Source of the DNA: JAOPZW01 sp963807305
Lineage (GTDB): Bacteria; Actinomycetota; Thermoleophilia; Solirubrobacterales; Solirubrobacteraceae
NCBI GenBank assembly: GCA_963807305.1
Contig: CAWEBN010000010.1
Location: 124,001 to 188,000 of the forward strand
Direction of reading: 5' to 3'
DNA: 64,000 nt
Shown here: positions 41,988-50,080 of the stretch, in pieces
How the letters are laid out: every line of letters begins with the position of its first letter
Position numbering within the stretch: position 1 is the stretch's first letter
Program-made: the position numbers and the translations under genes
The notes under the pieces: model-generated
Database searches by the model: none
What the model was told of the DNA's origin: nothing
Seen by the model: the letters and a program-made list of their open reading frames with translations, nothing else

Positions 41988-43445
41988 TTACGACTTGCGG
42001 TTGTCGGTCTGCAGGGGCAGCTCGGGCAGGCGCAGGACGATGAGGAGCGCCAGCGCGGCAAGCGGGGCGGCGACCAGGAAGACGCCCTGGACGCCGTCGA
42101 TGACGTCGGCGCGCAGCATGTGCGCAGCGCTGTGCGCGCCGGCTCGCGCCGCGAAGACGGCGCCGAGGACGGCCGCCCCGACCGCTCCGCCGAGGGCGCG
42201 GAAGAAGCCGGTCGTGGCGGTCGCGACGCCGAGCTCGCGCCGATCGACGCTGTTCTGCACGGCGACGACGAGGACCTGTGTGACCATGCCGAAGCCCAGG
42301 CCGAACACGGCGAGGGCGATCCCGGTGGCGATCTGCGAGGGGTGGCCCGCGAAGACCGCGAGCAGCACGAGCGCGGCCGTCATGAGAGCCAGGCCGGCGA
42401 TCGGGAAGCGCTTGTAGCGCCCGGTGCGCACGATCGCCCGGCCGGAGAGCGTCGTCGAGACGGCGATGCCGAGCATGGCCGGGACGAGGAGCAGGCCGGC
42501 GTCCGTCGGGCTCGCCCCGGTGGTCGTCTCCAGGAAGAGTGGGACGAAGACGGTGACCGAGAAGAGCGCGGCGGTCGCGAGGAACAGCGCGGCGCTGGCG
42601 ATGGCCACAGGACGCGTGCGCAGCAGGTGGAAGGGGACGATCGGGTCGGCCGCGCGGCGCTCGCGGACGAACAGCGCGCCCGTGAGGACGACGGTCGTGG
42701 CGATCAGTGCGAGGATGGCCGCCGAGTCCCACGCGTAGCGCGCACCGCCCCAGATGCAGGTGAGCAGGAGGGCCGTGGTCGCGCCGGCCAGCAGCACGGC
42801 GCCCGGCGCATCCAGGGGCCGGTCGGCGCCGGCGGCCTGCGATGCCGGAAGGCGCAGGTGCAGGCCGGCGAGCGCGGCGGCGCCGATGGGCAGATTGACC
42901 AGGAAGACCCAACGCCAGCTCGCGTGGTCGACGAGGACGCCGCCGATGAGCGGGCCGACGATCGTCGCGACGGCGAACGTGGCCGCGATGTAGCCCTGGT
43001 AGCGCCCGCGCTCGCGCGGGGCGACGAGGTCGCCCACGGCGGCCATCGCCATCGTCATGAGGCCACCGGCGGCCGCGCCCTGGACGGCGCGCAGGAGGAT
43101 GAGCTGCGTGATGTCCTGCGCCGCGCCGCACAGCGCCGAGGTGAGGACGAAGACGAGGAGCGCCACCTCGAGCAGCAGCTTGCGACCGTGGCGATCGCCG
43201 AGCTTGCCCCATACCGGCGTGGTCGCGGCGGCGGCGACGACGTAGGCGGTGACGACCCACGAGACGTCGCTCAGGCGCCCGAGATCGGCGGCGACGACGG
43301 GCAGCGCGGTGGCCAGGATCGTCTGATCCAGGACCGCCGGCAGCATGGCCAGGACGATCGCAGCGAAGGGCAGCGCGACGCTCGGGCTCCCGGATCGCTC
43401 GCCGGGGCTGGGAGGTGCTTGGGGCTGCAGGGTTGCCTGGCTCAT
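41988..43445 (-). CDS. MFS efflux transporter, DHA2/EmrB-QacA type
   Basis: 485-aa, probable 14-helix transporter. The loop-2/3 region GKLGDRHGRKLLLEVALLVF and motif C-like G-x8-G-x3-G-P-L-I-G-G in TM5 (AVATIVGPLIGGVLVDHASW) fit drug/H+ antiporters. A GGAGG site precedes ATG 43445. Divergent from a TetR-type regulator, with an operator between, and followed by the tandem cupin. Likely exports an organic compound. Confidence 0.9.
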   Translation of the reverse strand: MSQATLQPQAPPSPGERSGSPSVALPFAAIVLAMLPAVLDQTILATALPVVAADLGRLSDVSWVVTAYVVAAAATTPVWGKLGDRHGRKLLLEVALLVFVLTSALCGAAQDITQLILLRAVQGAAAGGLMTMAMAAVGDLVAPRERGRYQGYIAATFAVATIVGPLIGGVLVDHASWRWVFLVNLPIGAAALAGLHLRLPASQAAGADRPLDAPGAVLLAGATTALLLTCIWGGARYAWDSAAILALIATTVVLTGALFVRERRAADPIVPFHLLRTRPVAIASAALFLATAALFSVTVFVPLFLETTTGASPTDAGLLLVPAMLGIAVSTTLSGRAIVRTGRYKRFPIAGLALMTAALVLLAVFAGHPSQIATGIALAVFGLGFGMVTQVLVVAVQNSVDRRELGVATATTGFFRALGGAVGAAVLGAVFAARAGAHSAAHMLRADVIDGVQGVFLVAAPLAALALLIVLRLPELPLQTDNRKS

Positions 43446-43483
43446 CTCGGCCTCCTTGGACCTGTGGCTCGTGCTGCCAAAAT

Positions 43484-43512
43484 TTTATAGCAACTCTAGA
43501 AATCGAGTGCAA
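43484..43512 (-). promoter_or_regulatory. Sigma-70-type promoter for the efflux operon
   Basis: On the minus strand TTGCAC (43512-43507) and TATAAA (43489-43484) are 17 bp apart, close to consensus and in an unusually AT-rich stretch for this genome. The -35 box overlaps the operator below. Confidence 0.82.
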
Positions 43513-43528
43513 CCACGTTTGTGGCTGC
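43509..43528. promoter_or_regulatory. Probable TetR operator between divergent genes
   Basis: GCAACCAC-GTTT-GTGGCTGC, 8-bp arms with one mismatch. It covers the -35 of the efflux promoter and abuts a TAGACT box at 43529-43534 in front of the tetR ATG, so one bound repressor could block both genes. Confidence 0.78.
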
Positions 43529-43543
43529 TAGACTTTCCGCCCG

Positions 43544-44200
43544 ATGAGCGCGGTGGAGCAGGCGCAGCCGGGACTGCGCGAACGCAAGAAGCAGCAGACG
43601 CGCCAGCTCATCGCCGAGACCGCCCGGCGCCTGTTCGGGGAGCGCGGCTTCGAGCGCGTCACGGTGGCGGAGGTCGCCCGGGCCGCCGAGGTGTCCGAGC
43701 AGACGGTCTTCAACTACTTCCCCACCAAGGAGGACCTCGTCTACTGGCGCCTGCAGTCGTTCGAGGACGAGCTGCTCCGGACGATCCGCGAGCGAGAGCC
43801 CGGCGAGCCGGCGCTCGCCGCCTTCGGCCGCTTCATCCTCGCCCCGCGCGGCCTGCTGGCCAAGCACGACCCCCAGGCCCGCGAAGAGCTGGCTGCGCTC
43901 ACGCAGATGATCAGCAGGAGTCCCGCCCTACTGGCCCGCGAGCAGCAGATCTTCGCCAGCTACACCGCCTCGCTGGCCGCCCTGCTCGCCGAGGAGACGA
44001 CGGCCGACGCCGCCGACGTCAGGCCCTGGGTCGCGGCCAACGCGATGATGGGCGTGCACACCGCGATCGTGCACCACGCCCGCCGGCGGGTGGTGGAGGG
44101 CGCGCGCCATCCCAAGCTGGCAGCCGAGGTGCGCACGCGTGCCGAGGAGGCGCTCGCGCTGCTCGACGCGGGCCTCGAGGACTACGCCGTCAAGGGCTGA
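43544..44200 (+). CDS. TetR-family transcriptional regulator
   Basis: 218 aa. N-terminal helix-turn-helix (AEVARAAEVSEQTVFNYFPT) after LIAETARRLFGERGFERVTV. The C-domain is unassigned ligand-binding. ATG 43544 is only about 10 nt after the TAGACT box, so the transcript is probably leaderless. Presumed repressor of the divergent efflux pump/cupin genes. Confidence 0.9.
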   Translation: MSAVEQAQPGLRERKKQQTRQLIAETARRLFGERGFERVTVAEVARAAEVSEQTVFNYFPTKEDLVYWRLQSFEDELLRTIREREPGEPALAAFGRFILAPRGLLAKHDPQAREELAALTQMISRSPALLAREQQIFASYTASLAALLAEETTADAADVRPWVAANAMMGVHTAIVHHARRRVVEGARHPKLAAEVRTRAEEALALLDAGLEDYAVKG

Positions 44201-44675
44201 CCCGCAGGGCCGCGATCAACAGCCCCGAGGCGCCGATGGCGGTCAGGGCGCGCGCGAGGTTCCACCGCGTCCAGTCGGCCAGGTAGCTGCTCCATCGCGC
44301 CGCGGCGTCGGCGGCCTCGGGATCGACCTTCATCAGCGCGTCGTTCAGTGGGACGTTGGCCGCCACGGTCACGACGATGGCGCCGACCAGGAAGAGCGCG
44401 CAGCCGGCGAGTACGAGCGGTGCGGAGCGCTCGCCCCACGAGGCGACGGCCCACACGCCGAGAACCGTGCACGCCAGCGCGGTGCCGAAGAGCGCGGTCA
44501 TGAACACGGGCGTGACCGCCACCCTGTTGATCGAGTGCATGGCGCGGATGCTGTGCCCGGGCGTCAGGCGGTCCAGGGCGGGCATGACGAAGGAGGAGAA
44601 GGCGAAGAAGACGCCGGCCGAGAGGCCGCAGCCAAGGGCGGCGGCGAAGGTCAGGTACTGGACGAGGCGGCTCAT
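44190..44675 (-). CDS. DUF1772-like four-helix membrane protein
   Basis: 161 aa with four hydrophobic helices. AGVFFAFSSFVMPALDRL and AMHSINRVAVTPVFM near the N-terminus and TRWNLARALTAIGASGLLIA at the end match the DUF1772/anthrone-oxygenase-like family. Convergent with tetR with 11-nt overlap. Function unknown. Confidence 0.78.
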   Translation of the reverse strand: MSRLVQYLTFAAALGCGLSAGVFFAFSSFVMPALDRLTPGHSIRAMHSINRVAVTPVFMTALFGTALACTVLGVWAVASWGERSAPLVLAGCALFLVGAIVVTVAANVPLNDALMKVDPEAADAAARWSSYLADWTRWNLARALTAIGASGLLIAALRVSP

Positions 44676-44748
44676 ACCGCGTAGTCAAGAGCGCTCGATC
44701 GAGACCGTCCATGGCCGGATCGCGCGACTTCATGTGCGAGCGTCTACA

Positions 44749-44961
44749 TCACGTCTGGGTGGCGACCTCGACGTGCTGCGACCACTCCGGATCGACCGCG
44801 TCGAGCTCGGCGCCCACGTCGACGTCGTGCCCGGCCCCCTCGAAGGTGAAGATGCGCGCGGTCTCGCCGTCGCGGGCGGCGAGCTGGGTGCGCTCCTGGA
44901 AGGCGTCGAGGATGCGATCCGCCTCAGGGCCGACCTTCGTGATGACCAGCGTGTTGGGCAT
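44749..44961 (-). CDS. Small protein of unknown function
   Basis: 70 aa from ATG 44961, 26 bp from the divergent lipB. Acidic, with an alternating pattern (LVITKVGPEADRILDAFQER, IFTFEGAGHDVDVG). No family recognised; codon use is ordinary, so probably real. Confidence 0.55.
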   Translation of the reverse strand: MPNTLVITKVGPEADRILDAFQERTQLAARDGETARIFTFEGAGHDVDVGAELDAVDPEWSQHVEVATQT

Positions 44962-44987
44962 GGCGACGATGGTGCCATCATGAGGCG

Positions 44988-45692
44988 ATGGCAGGCGAGC
45001 TGTGGACGGTGAATCTCGGTGTCGTCGAGTACCGCGAGGCGTGGGCGCTGCAGGAGCGCGTGCGCGCCGCGCGCCAGGCCGACGCGATCCCCGACACGCT
45101 GCTGCTGCTCGAGCACCCGCCCGTCTACACCCGCGGGCGCCGCTCCACGCCCGGGGAGCTCGCGATGGGCGAGGACTGGTACCGGGCGCAGGGGATCGAC
45201 ATCGTCGACGTCGACCGCGGCGGTCTGCTGACCTACCACGGCCCCGGCCAGCTCGTCGGCTACCCGATCATGCGCGTGGCCGACCTCATGGGCTACGTGC
45301 GCACGATGGAAGGGGCGATCGTCACCGCGCTCGTCGACGAGGGCGTCCCGGCGCCGCGCGGGCGCTCGGCCGACGGGCGCGACTTCATCGGCGTCTGGAC
45401 CGCCGAGCGCAAGATCGCCTCGATCGGCGTGCACCGCTCGCGCGAGGTCACGACCCACGGCTTCGCGGTCAACGTCGACAACGACCTGCAGCCCTTCGAG
45501 TGGGTCGTGCCGTGCGGCCTGCCCGACGTGCGCATGACCTCGGTGACCCGCGAGCTCGGCACCGGCGATCACCTGCCGTGCTTCCGCAAGCGCATGGCCT
45601 TCCGCTTCGCCGAGGCCTTCGGCCGCCGCCAGCGCCTCGTCTCGGCGGCGCGCCTGGAGGCGGCGGTCGGCACAGCGCCGGTGCTCGCATGA
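44988..45692 (+). CDS. lipB: Octanoyl-[acyl-carrier-protein]:protein octanoyltransferase
   Basis: 234 aa. RGGLLTYHGPGQLVGYP, ERKIASIGVHRS with the catalytic lysine and VPCGLPDVRMTSV with the catalytic cysteine are LipB blocks. Transfers octanoate to lipoyl domains, which are then sulfurated by the LipA encoded 1.4 kb away. Overlaps a glyoxalase-like gene by 4 nt. Confidence 0.94.
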   Translation: MAGELWTVNLGVVEYREAWALQERVRAARQADAIPDTLLLLEHPPVYTRGRRSTPGELAMGEDWYRAQGIDIVDVDRGGLLTYHGPGQLVGYPIMRVADLMGYVRTMEGAIVTALVDEGVPAPRGRSADGRDFIGVWTAERKIASIGVHRSREVTTHGFAVNVDNDLQPFEWVVPCGLPDVRMTSVTRELGTGDHLPCFRKRMAFRFAEAFGRRQRLVSAARLEAAVGTAPVLA

Positions 45693-46036
45693 CCTTCATC
45701 GAGTTGGGTGTGGAGGACGCCGACCGCGGCCGGGCCTTCTACGAGGCGCTGTTCGGGTGGCGCTTCGAGCCCGGGCCCTCGGGCAACGGCTTCATGATCC
45801 ACACGCCCGCGGGGCGCGGCGGGATCCACGGCGGCGACGCCGGCGCGTCGCCGTACGTCTTCTTCGCGGTCGACGACATCGAGGCGGCGAGCGAGCGCGT
45901 GCGCGAGCTCGGCGGCGTCGTGGAGGACGTGGACGTCGAGGGCGACGAGGAGTCCCAGGAGCGCCACGGGCGCTTCAGGCTCTGCCGTGACGACCAGGGC
46001 TCGGCCTTCGGGCTGCACCAGCCGCCCGCGCGCTGA
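45689..46036 (+). CDS. Glyoxalase/dioxygenase-superfamily protein
   Basis: 115 aa. A single vicinal-oxygen-chelate module (IELGVEDADRGRAFYEALF, PSGNGFMIHTPAG, VFFAVDDIEAASERVRELGG, DDQGSAFGLHQ). ATG overlaps the lipB stop. Metal/substrate unknown. Confidence 0.82.
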   Translation: MTFIELGVEDADRGRAFYEALFGWRFEPGPSGNGFMIHTPAGRGGIHGGDAGASPYVFFAVDDIEAASERVRELGGVVEDVDVEGDEESQERHGRFRLCRDDQGSAFGLHQPPAR

Positions 46037-46050
46037 CGGTCGCGCGGGAG

Positions 46051-46467
46051 CTAGGCCGGCAGGTCGTCGGGCAGCGGGATCTCCTGGGGCGAGGCGCCCT
46101 GCGTGTCGTCCCACGAGGTGAACGCCTGGCCGTCGCGGCCCGTGTGCTCCCCGTCGCCGCCCAGCGCGACCATGACCACCCGCTCGGGCCCGCGGTTGAC
46201 GAGCTGGCGGCGCACCTCCGGCGCGACCCGCACGAGCTCGCCGCGTCCGACGGCCTGCTCCTCGCCCTCGACGACCAGCGTCAGGGTCCCGTCGATGACG
46301 AGGTAGACCTCCTCCTGACGCTCGTGGCGATGGATGCGCCCGCGCTGGCGCGGCTCGAGCACGAGCTGGTTGATCCCGAAGCTCGTGACCCCGAGCGCGC
46401 GCCGCAGGGAGACGAAGCGCTCCTCGCCGTCGGGATCGAGCTTCGTGCGCGACGTGCCTGTCTGCAT
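46051..46467 (-). CDS. Cupin-domain protein
   Basis: 138 aa. RIHRHERQEEVYLVIDGTLT with the HxH-E metal pattern and GRGELVRVAPEVRRQLVNRG identify a cupin_2 barrel. Convergent with the glyoxalase-like gene. Function unknown. Confidence 0.82.
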   Translation of the reverse strand: MQTGTSRTKLDPDGEERFVSLRRALGVTSFGINQLVLEPRQRGRIHRHERQEEVYLVIDGTLTLVVEGEEQAVGRGELVRVAPEVRRQLVNRGPERVVMVALGGDGEHTGRDGQAFTSWDDTQGASPQEIPLPDDLPA

Positions 46468-46477
46468 GGCCGCGATC

Positions 46478-47077
46478 CTACGACGGGCACGGCAGCGCCC
46501 GCAGCCGCGCCCGGTAGCGGACCATGGACGCGTGGACCCAGTCGCCGTGGGTCTGGCGACGCAACGCCGCGACGCGCTCGCGATGGTAGGGCGAGGTGAG
46601 CGACTCGTTGTGTCCGATGACGTTCTTGATCGCGATCCCGTAGCGGCAGCGCAGCCAGCGCGTCAGGCGCAGCGAGGCGCCCAGCTCGCGGGGGTTGCCG
46701 AGCACGTCGCCGTCGCGGAAGCCGACGTGCTCGATGCCGATCGCCGTGTAGTTCAGGCCGACGGTGTGACGGCACATGAGCGAGAGCGGGACCAGCTGCA
46801 CGACGCTGCCGTCACTGCCCACGACGAAGTGCGAGCACACATTGGGCAGCTCGTGGAGCTCGACGTCGGGGACGTCGGGCGCGAAGGTGGCGAACACCGC
46901 GCTGGTGGAGCCGGCGACGGAGATGTGCTCGACGATGACCTTCGGGTCGCGCAGCACGTAGCTGTCGATGCCGTAGTGCCGGCGCGCGTAGGCGCGCATC
47001 TCGCGCTTGCGCTGCGCCGGATACGGGATGTAGTGGCGGACGATCGGGGGCGGGGGCGGCGCGGTGGCAGGGAGCAC
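46478..47077 (-). CDS. N-acetylmuramoyl-L-alanine amidase (Amidase_2/PGRP-like)
   Basis: 199 aa from GTG 47077, which is chosen because the longer frame would run into the divergent lipA. Zinc histidines are visible in CSHFVVGSDGSVVQL and MCRHTVGLNYTAIGIEHVG, and VIGHNESLTSPYH near the end is the late zinc/acid motif. No signal peptide is obvious in this start, but a proline-rich N-terminus follows. Cleaves the stem peptide of peptidoglycan or fragments. Confidence 0.8.
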   Translation of the reverse strand: MLPATAPPPPPIVRHYIPYPAQRKREMRAYARRHYGIDSYVLRDPKVIVEHISVAGSTSAVFATFAPDVPDVELHELPNVCSHFVVGSDGSVVQLVPLSLMCRHTVGLNYTAIGIEHVGFRDGDVLGNPRELGASLRLTRWLRCRYGIAIKNVIGHNESLTSPYHRERVAALRRQTHGDWVHASMVRYRARLRALPCPS

Positions 47078-47105
47078 GACGCCCCGAGTTGTATCGTCCG
47101 AGGCC

Positions 47106-48083
47106 GTGAGCACGCGCGAGCACAAGACGCGATCTCGCGCCAATCCGGGCGGCATGGACGTGTTGCAGGTGCTCGGCAGCGAGGTCCACGGCCTGCGCGA
47201 TCGCAAGCCCTCGTGGTTCAAGGTCCCCGCACCGGGCAGCGCGCGCTACCGCGAGCTGCGCACCCGCATCGAGGCGGAGAACCTGCACACGGTCTGCCAG
47301 GAGGCCGCCTGCCCCAACATCGGCGACTGCTGGGATCGCGGCACGGCCACCTTCATGATCCTCGGCGACACCTGCACGCGCCGCTGCGGCTTCTGCAACG
47401 TCAAGACCGGCAAGCCGACGTGGAACGACCCGCTCGAGCCCGCGCGCGTGGCGCGCAGCGTCGCGCGGATGGGGCTGCGCCACGCCGTCATCACGAGCGT
47501 CGACCGCGACGACCTGCCCGACTACGGCGCCGGCGCCTTCGTCGGCGTCATCCGCCAGATCCGTCGCCAGGCGCCCGAGTGCAAGGTCGAGGTCCTGACC
47601 CCGGACTTCCGCGGCCAGGAGATGCCGCTGGCCAAGGTCATCGCCGAACGCCCCGACGTCTTCAACCACAACGTCGAGGTCGCGCCGCGCCTGTATCCGG
47701 TCGCCCGTCGCGGTTCGCGCTGGGAGCGCTCGCTGCGCGTGCTGCGCAACGCCAAGGCGATGGGCGGCGACGACGTGGTGACCAAGTCCGGCCTCATGGT
47801 CGGCCTCGGCGAGACGCACGAGGAGATGGTCGACGCGTTCGGGATGTTGCGCGACCACGACGTCCAGGTCCTCACGGTCGGGCAGTACCTGCGCCCCACC
47901 GAGCAGCACCTCCCGGTGGTGCGCTACTGGCATCCGGACGAGTTCAAGGCCCTCGAGCAGGCCGCCTACGCGCTGGGCTTCGACCACATCGCGGCAGGCC
48001 CGCTCGTGCGCTCGAGCTACCACGCCGACACGCACATCGAGCAGGACCGGCCCGGCGTGGGCCCGCTGGCCGCCACGGCCTAG
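47106..48083 (+). CDS. lipA: Lipoyl synthase
   Basis: 325-aa radical-SAM enzyme from GTG 47106. Radical cluster CTRRCGFCNV and the auxiliary cluster C-x4-C-x5-C in VCQEAACPNIGDCW are intact; the C-terminal serine in VRSSYHA completes the auxiliary site. Inserts the two sulfurs into octanoyl groups put on E2 by LipB. Fits the two E2 genes in this window. Confidence 0.96.
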   Translation: MSTREHKTRSRANPGGMDVLQVLGSEVHGLRDRKPSWFKVPAPGSARYRELRTRIEAENLHTVCQEAACPNIGDCWDRGTATFMILGDTCTRRCGFCNVKTGKPTWNDPLEPARVARSVARMGLRHAVITSVDRDDLPDYGAGAFVGVIRQIRRQAPECKVEVLTPDFRGQEMPLAKVIAERPDVFNHNVEVAPRLYPVARRGSRWERSLRVLRNAKAMGGDDVVTKSGLMVGLGETHEEMVDAFGMLRDHDVQVLTVGQYLRPTEQHLPVVRYWHPDEFKALEQAAYALGFDHIAAGPLVRSSYHADTHIEQDRPGVGPLAATA

Positions 48084-48214
48084 TTGAGCCCTGCAATCCA
48101 TCTGTCGCGCCCAGCACGCCGTCGGTGGCGCGTTTCCGACCGCGCATCGCATGGGGGAAGGGATGGGTACCAGGACGCCGATACGTTCGGCGCCCCCCGG
48201 TCCGTGCCCCACGC

Positions 48215-49099
48215 TTGGCCCGTCGCTCGATCATCACGCTCGCCGCGCTGCTCTGCACGGCCACCGTCGCCGGCACCCCCGGCGCAGCCGCCGCCGCGGG
48301 CAACTGCGTGGCGGCCTCCGGCTGGCCCGCAGACCGCGCGGACCTCGCCGCCCAGGTCGTGACGCTCGTCAACGCCCACCGGGCGCAACTCGGGCTCGTG
48401 GCGCTCGTCGTCTCCCCCACGCTGACCGCGACGGCCGAGTGGAAGGCGCGCAACATGGCCGCCTACGGCTACCTGAACCACGACGACCCGGCGCCCGACG
48501 CGCGCACGGCCGACGAGCGCCTCGCCGCGTGCGGCTACCAGTCGACCGAATGGGGCGAGAACATCGCCAGCGGCTTCGCCACCGCGCAGGCCGTGGTCGA
48601 CGCGTGGCTGGCCTCCCCCGACCACCGCGCGAACATCGAGCGCCCGGAGTTCCGCGCCACCGGCGTCGGCGCCGCCGGATCGCCGACCTACTGGGCGCAG
48701 TCCTTCGGCGCCACGGTGGACGCAGGCAGCGTGGTGCCCGTGCCGGTGGCCGTGCCCGCGGCGCCCGCGCCCGCGGCCGCCGCCGCGCCACCCGGCACGA
48801 CGGCTGCGCCCGTCGCGGCGCACCACTCGGCCGCGAAGCCCACCCTGCGCGTGACCTGCGCGCAACGCGGCCGCGGCGTCGCCTGCCGCGTCCTCGGCCG
48901 GCGCGGCACGATGGTGCGCATCGCCCTGATGCGCAGCGGGCAGACGTTCGCCCGCGCCCGCATGCGCACCGCCGCGGGCACCGTTCACGTACGCCTTCAC
49001 ACCATGCGCCACCTCCGCGCCGGCCGCTATTCCCTCATCGTCCGCACCGGCCCGGCGGCCGGCGGGCGCGAGCGGCGCATGAGCCTCGTCCTGCGGTAG
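48215..49099 (+). CDS. Secreted CAP-domain (SCP/PR-1) protein
   Basis: 294 aa. Starts at TTG 48215, just before a signal peptide (LARRSIITLAALLCTATVAG then TPGAAAAAG). A CAP domain (AQVVTLVNAHRAQLGL, WKARNMAAYGYLNHDDP, STEWGENIASGFATAQAVVD, WLASPDHRANI, ATGVGAA, WAQSFGA) with its usual four-residue cleft is followed by an Ala/Pro linker and a basic C-terminal domain of ~90 residues with an Ig-like look. Upstream (48084-48214) is non-coding; no ATG or GTG suits the frame better. Confidence 0.8.
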   Translation: MARRSIITLAALLCTATVAGTPGAAAAAGNCVAASGWPADRADLAAQVVTLVNAHRAQLGLVALVVSPTLTATAEWKARNMAAYGYLNHDDPAPDARTADERLAACGYQSTEWGENIASGFATAQAVVDAWLASPDHRANIERPEFRATGVGAAGSPTYWAQSFGATVDAGSVVPVPVAVPAAPAPAAAAAPPGTTAAPVAAHHSAAKPTLRVTCAQRGRGVACRVLGRRGTMVRIALMRSGQTFARARMRTAAGTVHVRLHTMRHLRAGRYSLIVRTGPAAGGRERRMSLVLR

Positions 49100-49133
49100 G
49101 CCGCGAGGCCTCGGCGGGTAGCCTTCCGAGGCC

Positions 49134-49907
49134 CTGTTCCCGCTCAAGGACAACATCCCAACCGATCGCACGCCGATCGTCACGATCGTGCTGATCGCGA
49201 TCAACGTCTTCGTCTACCTCTTCCTGCAGCCGAAGACGGGGATCGACCTCTCGGGCAACTCGCTGGACCAGAGCGCCCTCTTCCATTACGGCGCCGTCCC
49301 CTACGAGCTCACGCACCCCGGCGCGCACTGCGAGCTCGTCGACCAGGGGGCGGCCGTCGTCTGCAACAGCCACGTCAAGGACGACCTCCCGACCTGGGCG
49401 ACGGTCTTCACGGGCATGTTCAGCCACGCCGGCCTCTTCCACCTCGGAGGCAACATGCTCTTCCTGTGGATCTTCGGCAACAACGTCGAGGACTCCATGG
49501 GGCCGGTGCGCTTCGTCATCTTCTACCTGCTGGCCGGGATCGCCGCGCTGGCGCTCCAGACCGCGATCAACCCCGACGCGGCGGTGCCGACGCTGGGCGC
49601 CTCGGGAGCGATCGCGGGCGTCCTGGGCGGCTACATCGTCCTCTATCCGCGTGCCCGCGTCCTGACGCTCCTCTTCCTCATCATCTTCTTCACCTTCCTC
49701 GAGCTGCCGGCCGTCCTCTTCCTGTTCATCTGGTTCGCCCAGCAGGCGGTCTTCGGAGCGGTCGGCCTCACCAACCCGAGCGGCAACGGAGGAGGGGTCG
49801 CGTACTTCGCCCACGTCGGCGGGTTCGTCTTCGGCCTGCTGGCCATCCGGTTGTTCGCGAAACGCCTGAGCGCCGCTTACGGCCAGCCGAAGTACCCCGT
49901 CTACTGA
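49134..49907 (+). CDS. Rhomboid-family intramembrane serine protease
   Basis: Six or seven helices. The nucleophile GASGA motif lies in TLGASGAIAGVLGGYIVL, the histidine in YFAHVGGFVFGLLA, and GNMLFLWIFGNNVEDSMG is a rhomboid TM block. The first standard start is GTG 49188, which would cut into helix 1. The conserved N-terminal FPLKDNIPTDRTPIV would be included only from a CTG at 49134, chosen here. Membrane protease; substrate unknown. Its stop overlaps the next ATG. Confidence 0.85.
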   Translation: MFPLKDNIPTDRTPIVTIVLIAINVFVYLFLQPKTGIDLSGNSLDQSALFHYGAVPYELTHPGAHCELVDQGAAVVCNSHVKDDLPTWATVFTGMFSHAGLFHLGGNMLFLWIFGNNVEDSMGPVRFVIFYLLAGIAALALQTAINPDAAVPTLGASGAIAGVLGGYIVLYPRARVLTLLFLIIFFTFLELPAVLFLFIWFAQQAVFGAVGLTNPSGNGGGVAYFAHVGGFVFGLLAIRLFAKRLSAAYGQPKYPVY

Positions 49908-50080
49908 TGCGCGGCGCGATCCTGCTGGTGGCGCTGCTCTCGGTCGGCGGCCTGCTCTACCTCACGGTGCACGCAGCGATCCAGGGCGGGGTCGACGTCC
50001 TCACCGTACTCTCGGGGCTCGTCCTGGCCCTGTTCGGATTCGGCATCGTCGGCGCCCTCCTGCATCCTCCTGACCGATGA
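49907..50080 (+). CDS. Small two-helix membrane protein
   Basis: 57 aa, ATG overlapping the rhomboid TGA (TGATG). Two hydrophobic helices and a short C-terminal HPPDR. The stop overlaps the next gene (ATGA). Coupled to the rhomboid and the peptidase, so real; role unknown. Confidence 0.65.
   Translation: MRGAILLVALLSVGGLLYLTVHAAIQGGVDVLTVLSGLVLALFGFGIVGALLHPPDR

Noticed and set aside
46334..48100. Upstream extension of the CAP-domain gene frame through lipA.
   Set aside because: Overlaps lipA in another frame and encodes low-complexity sequence; the signal peptide begins only at about 48215.
48084..48214. Possible regulatory RNA (c-di-AMP type riboswitch) before the CAP-domain gene.
   Set aside because: Cell-wall hydrolases in actinobacteria often carry one, but the conserved core sequences of that class are not visible here.
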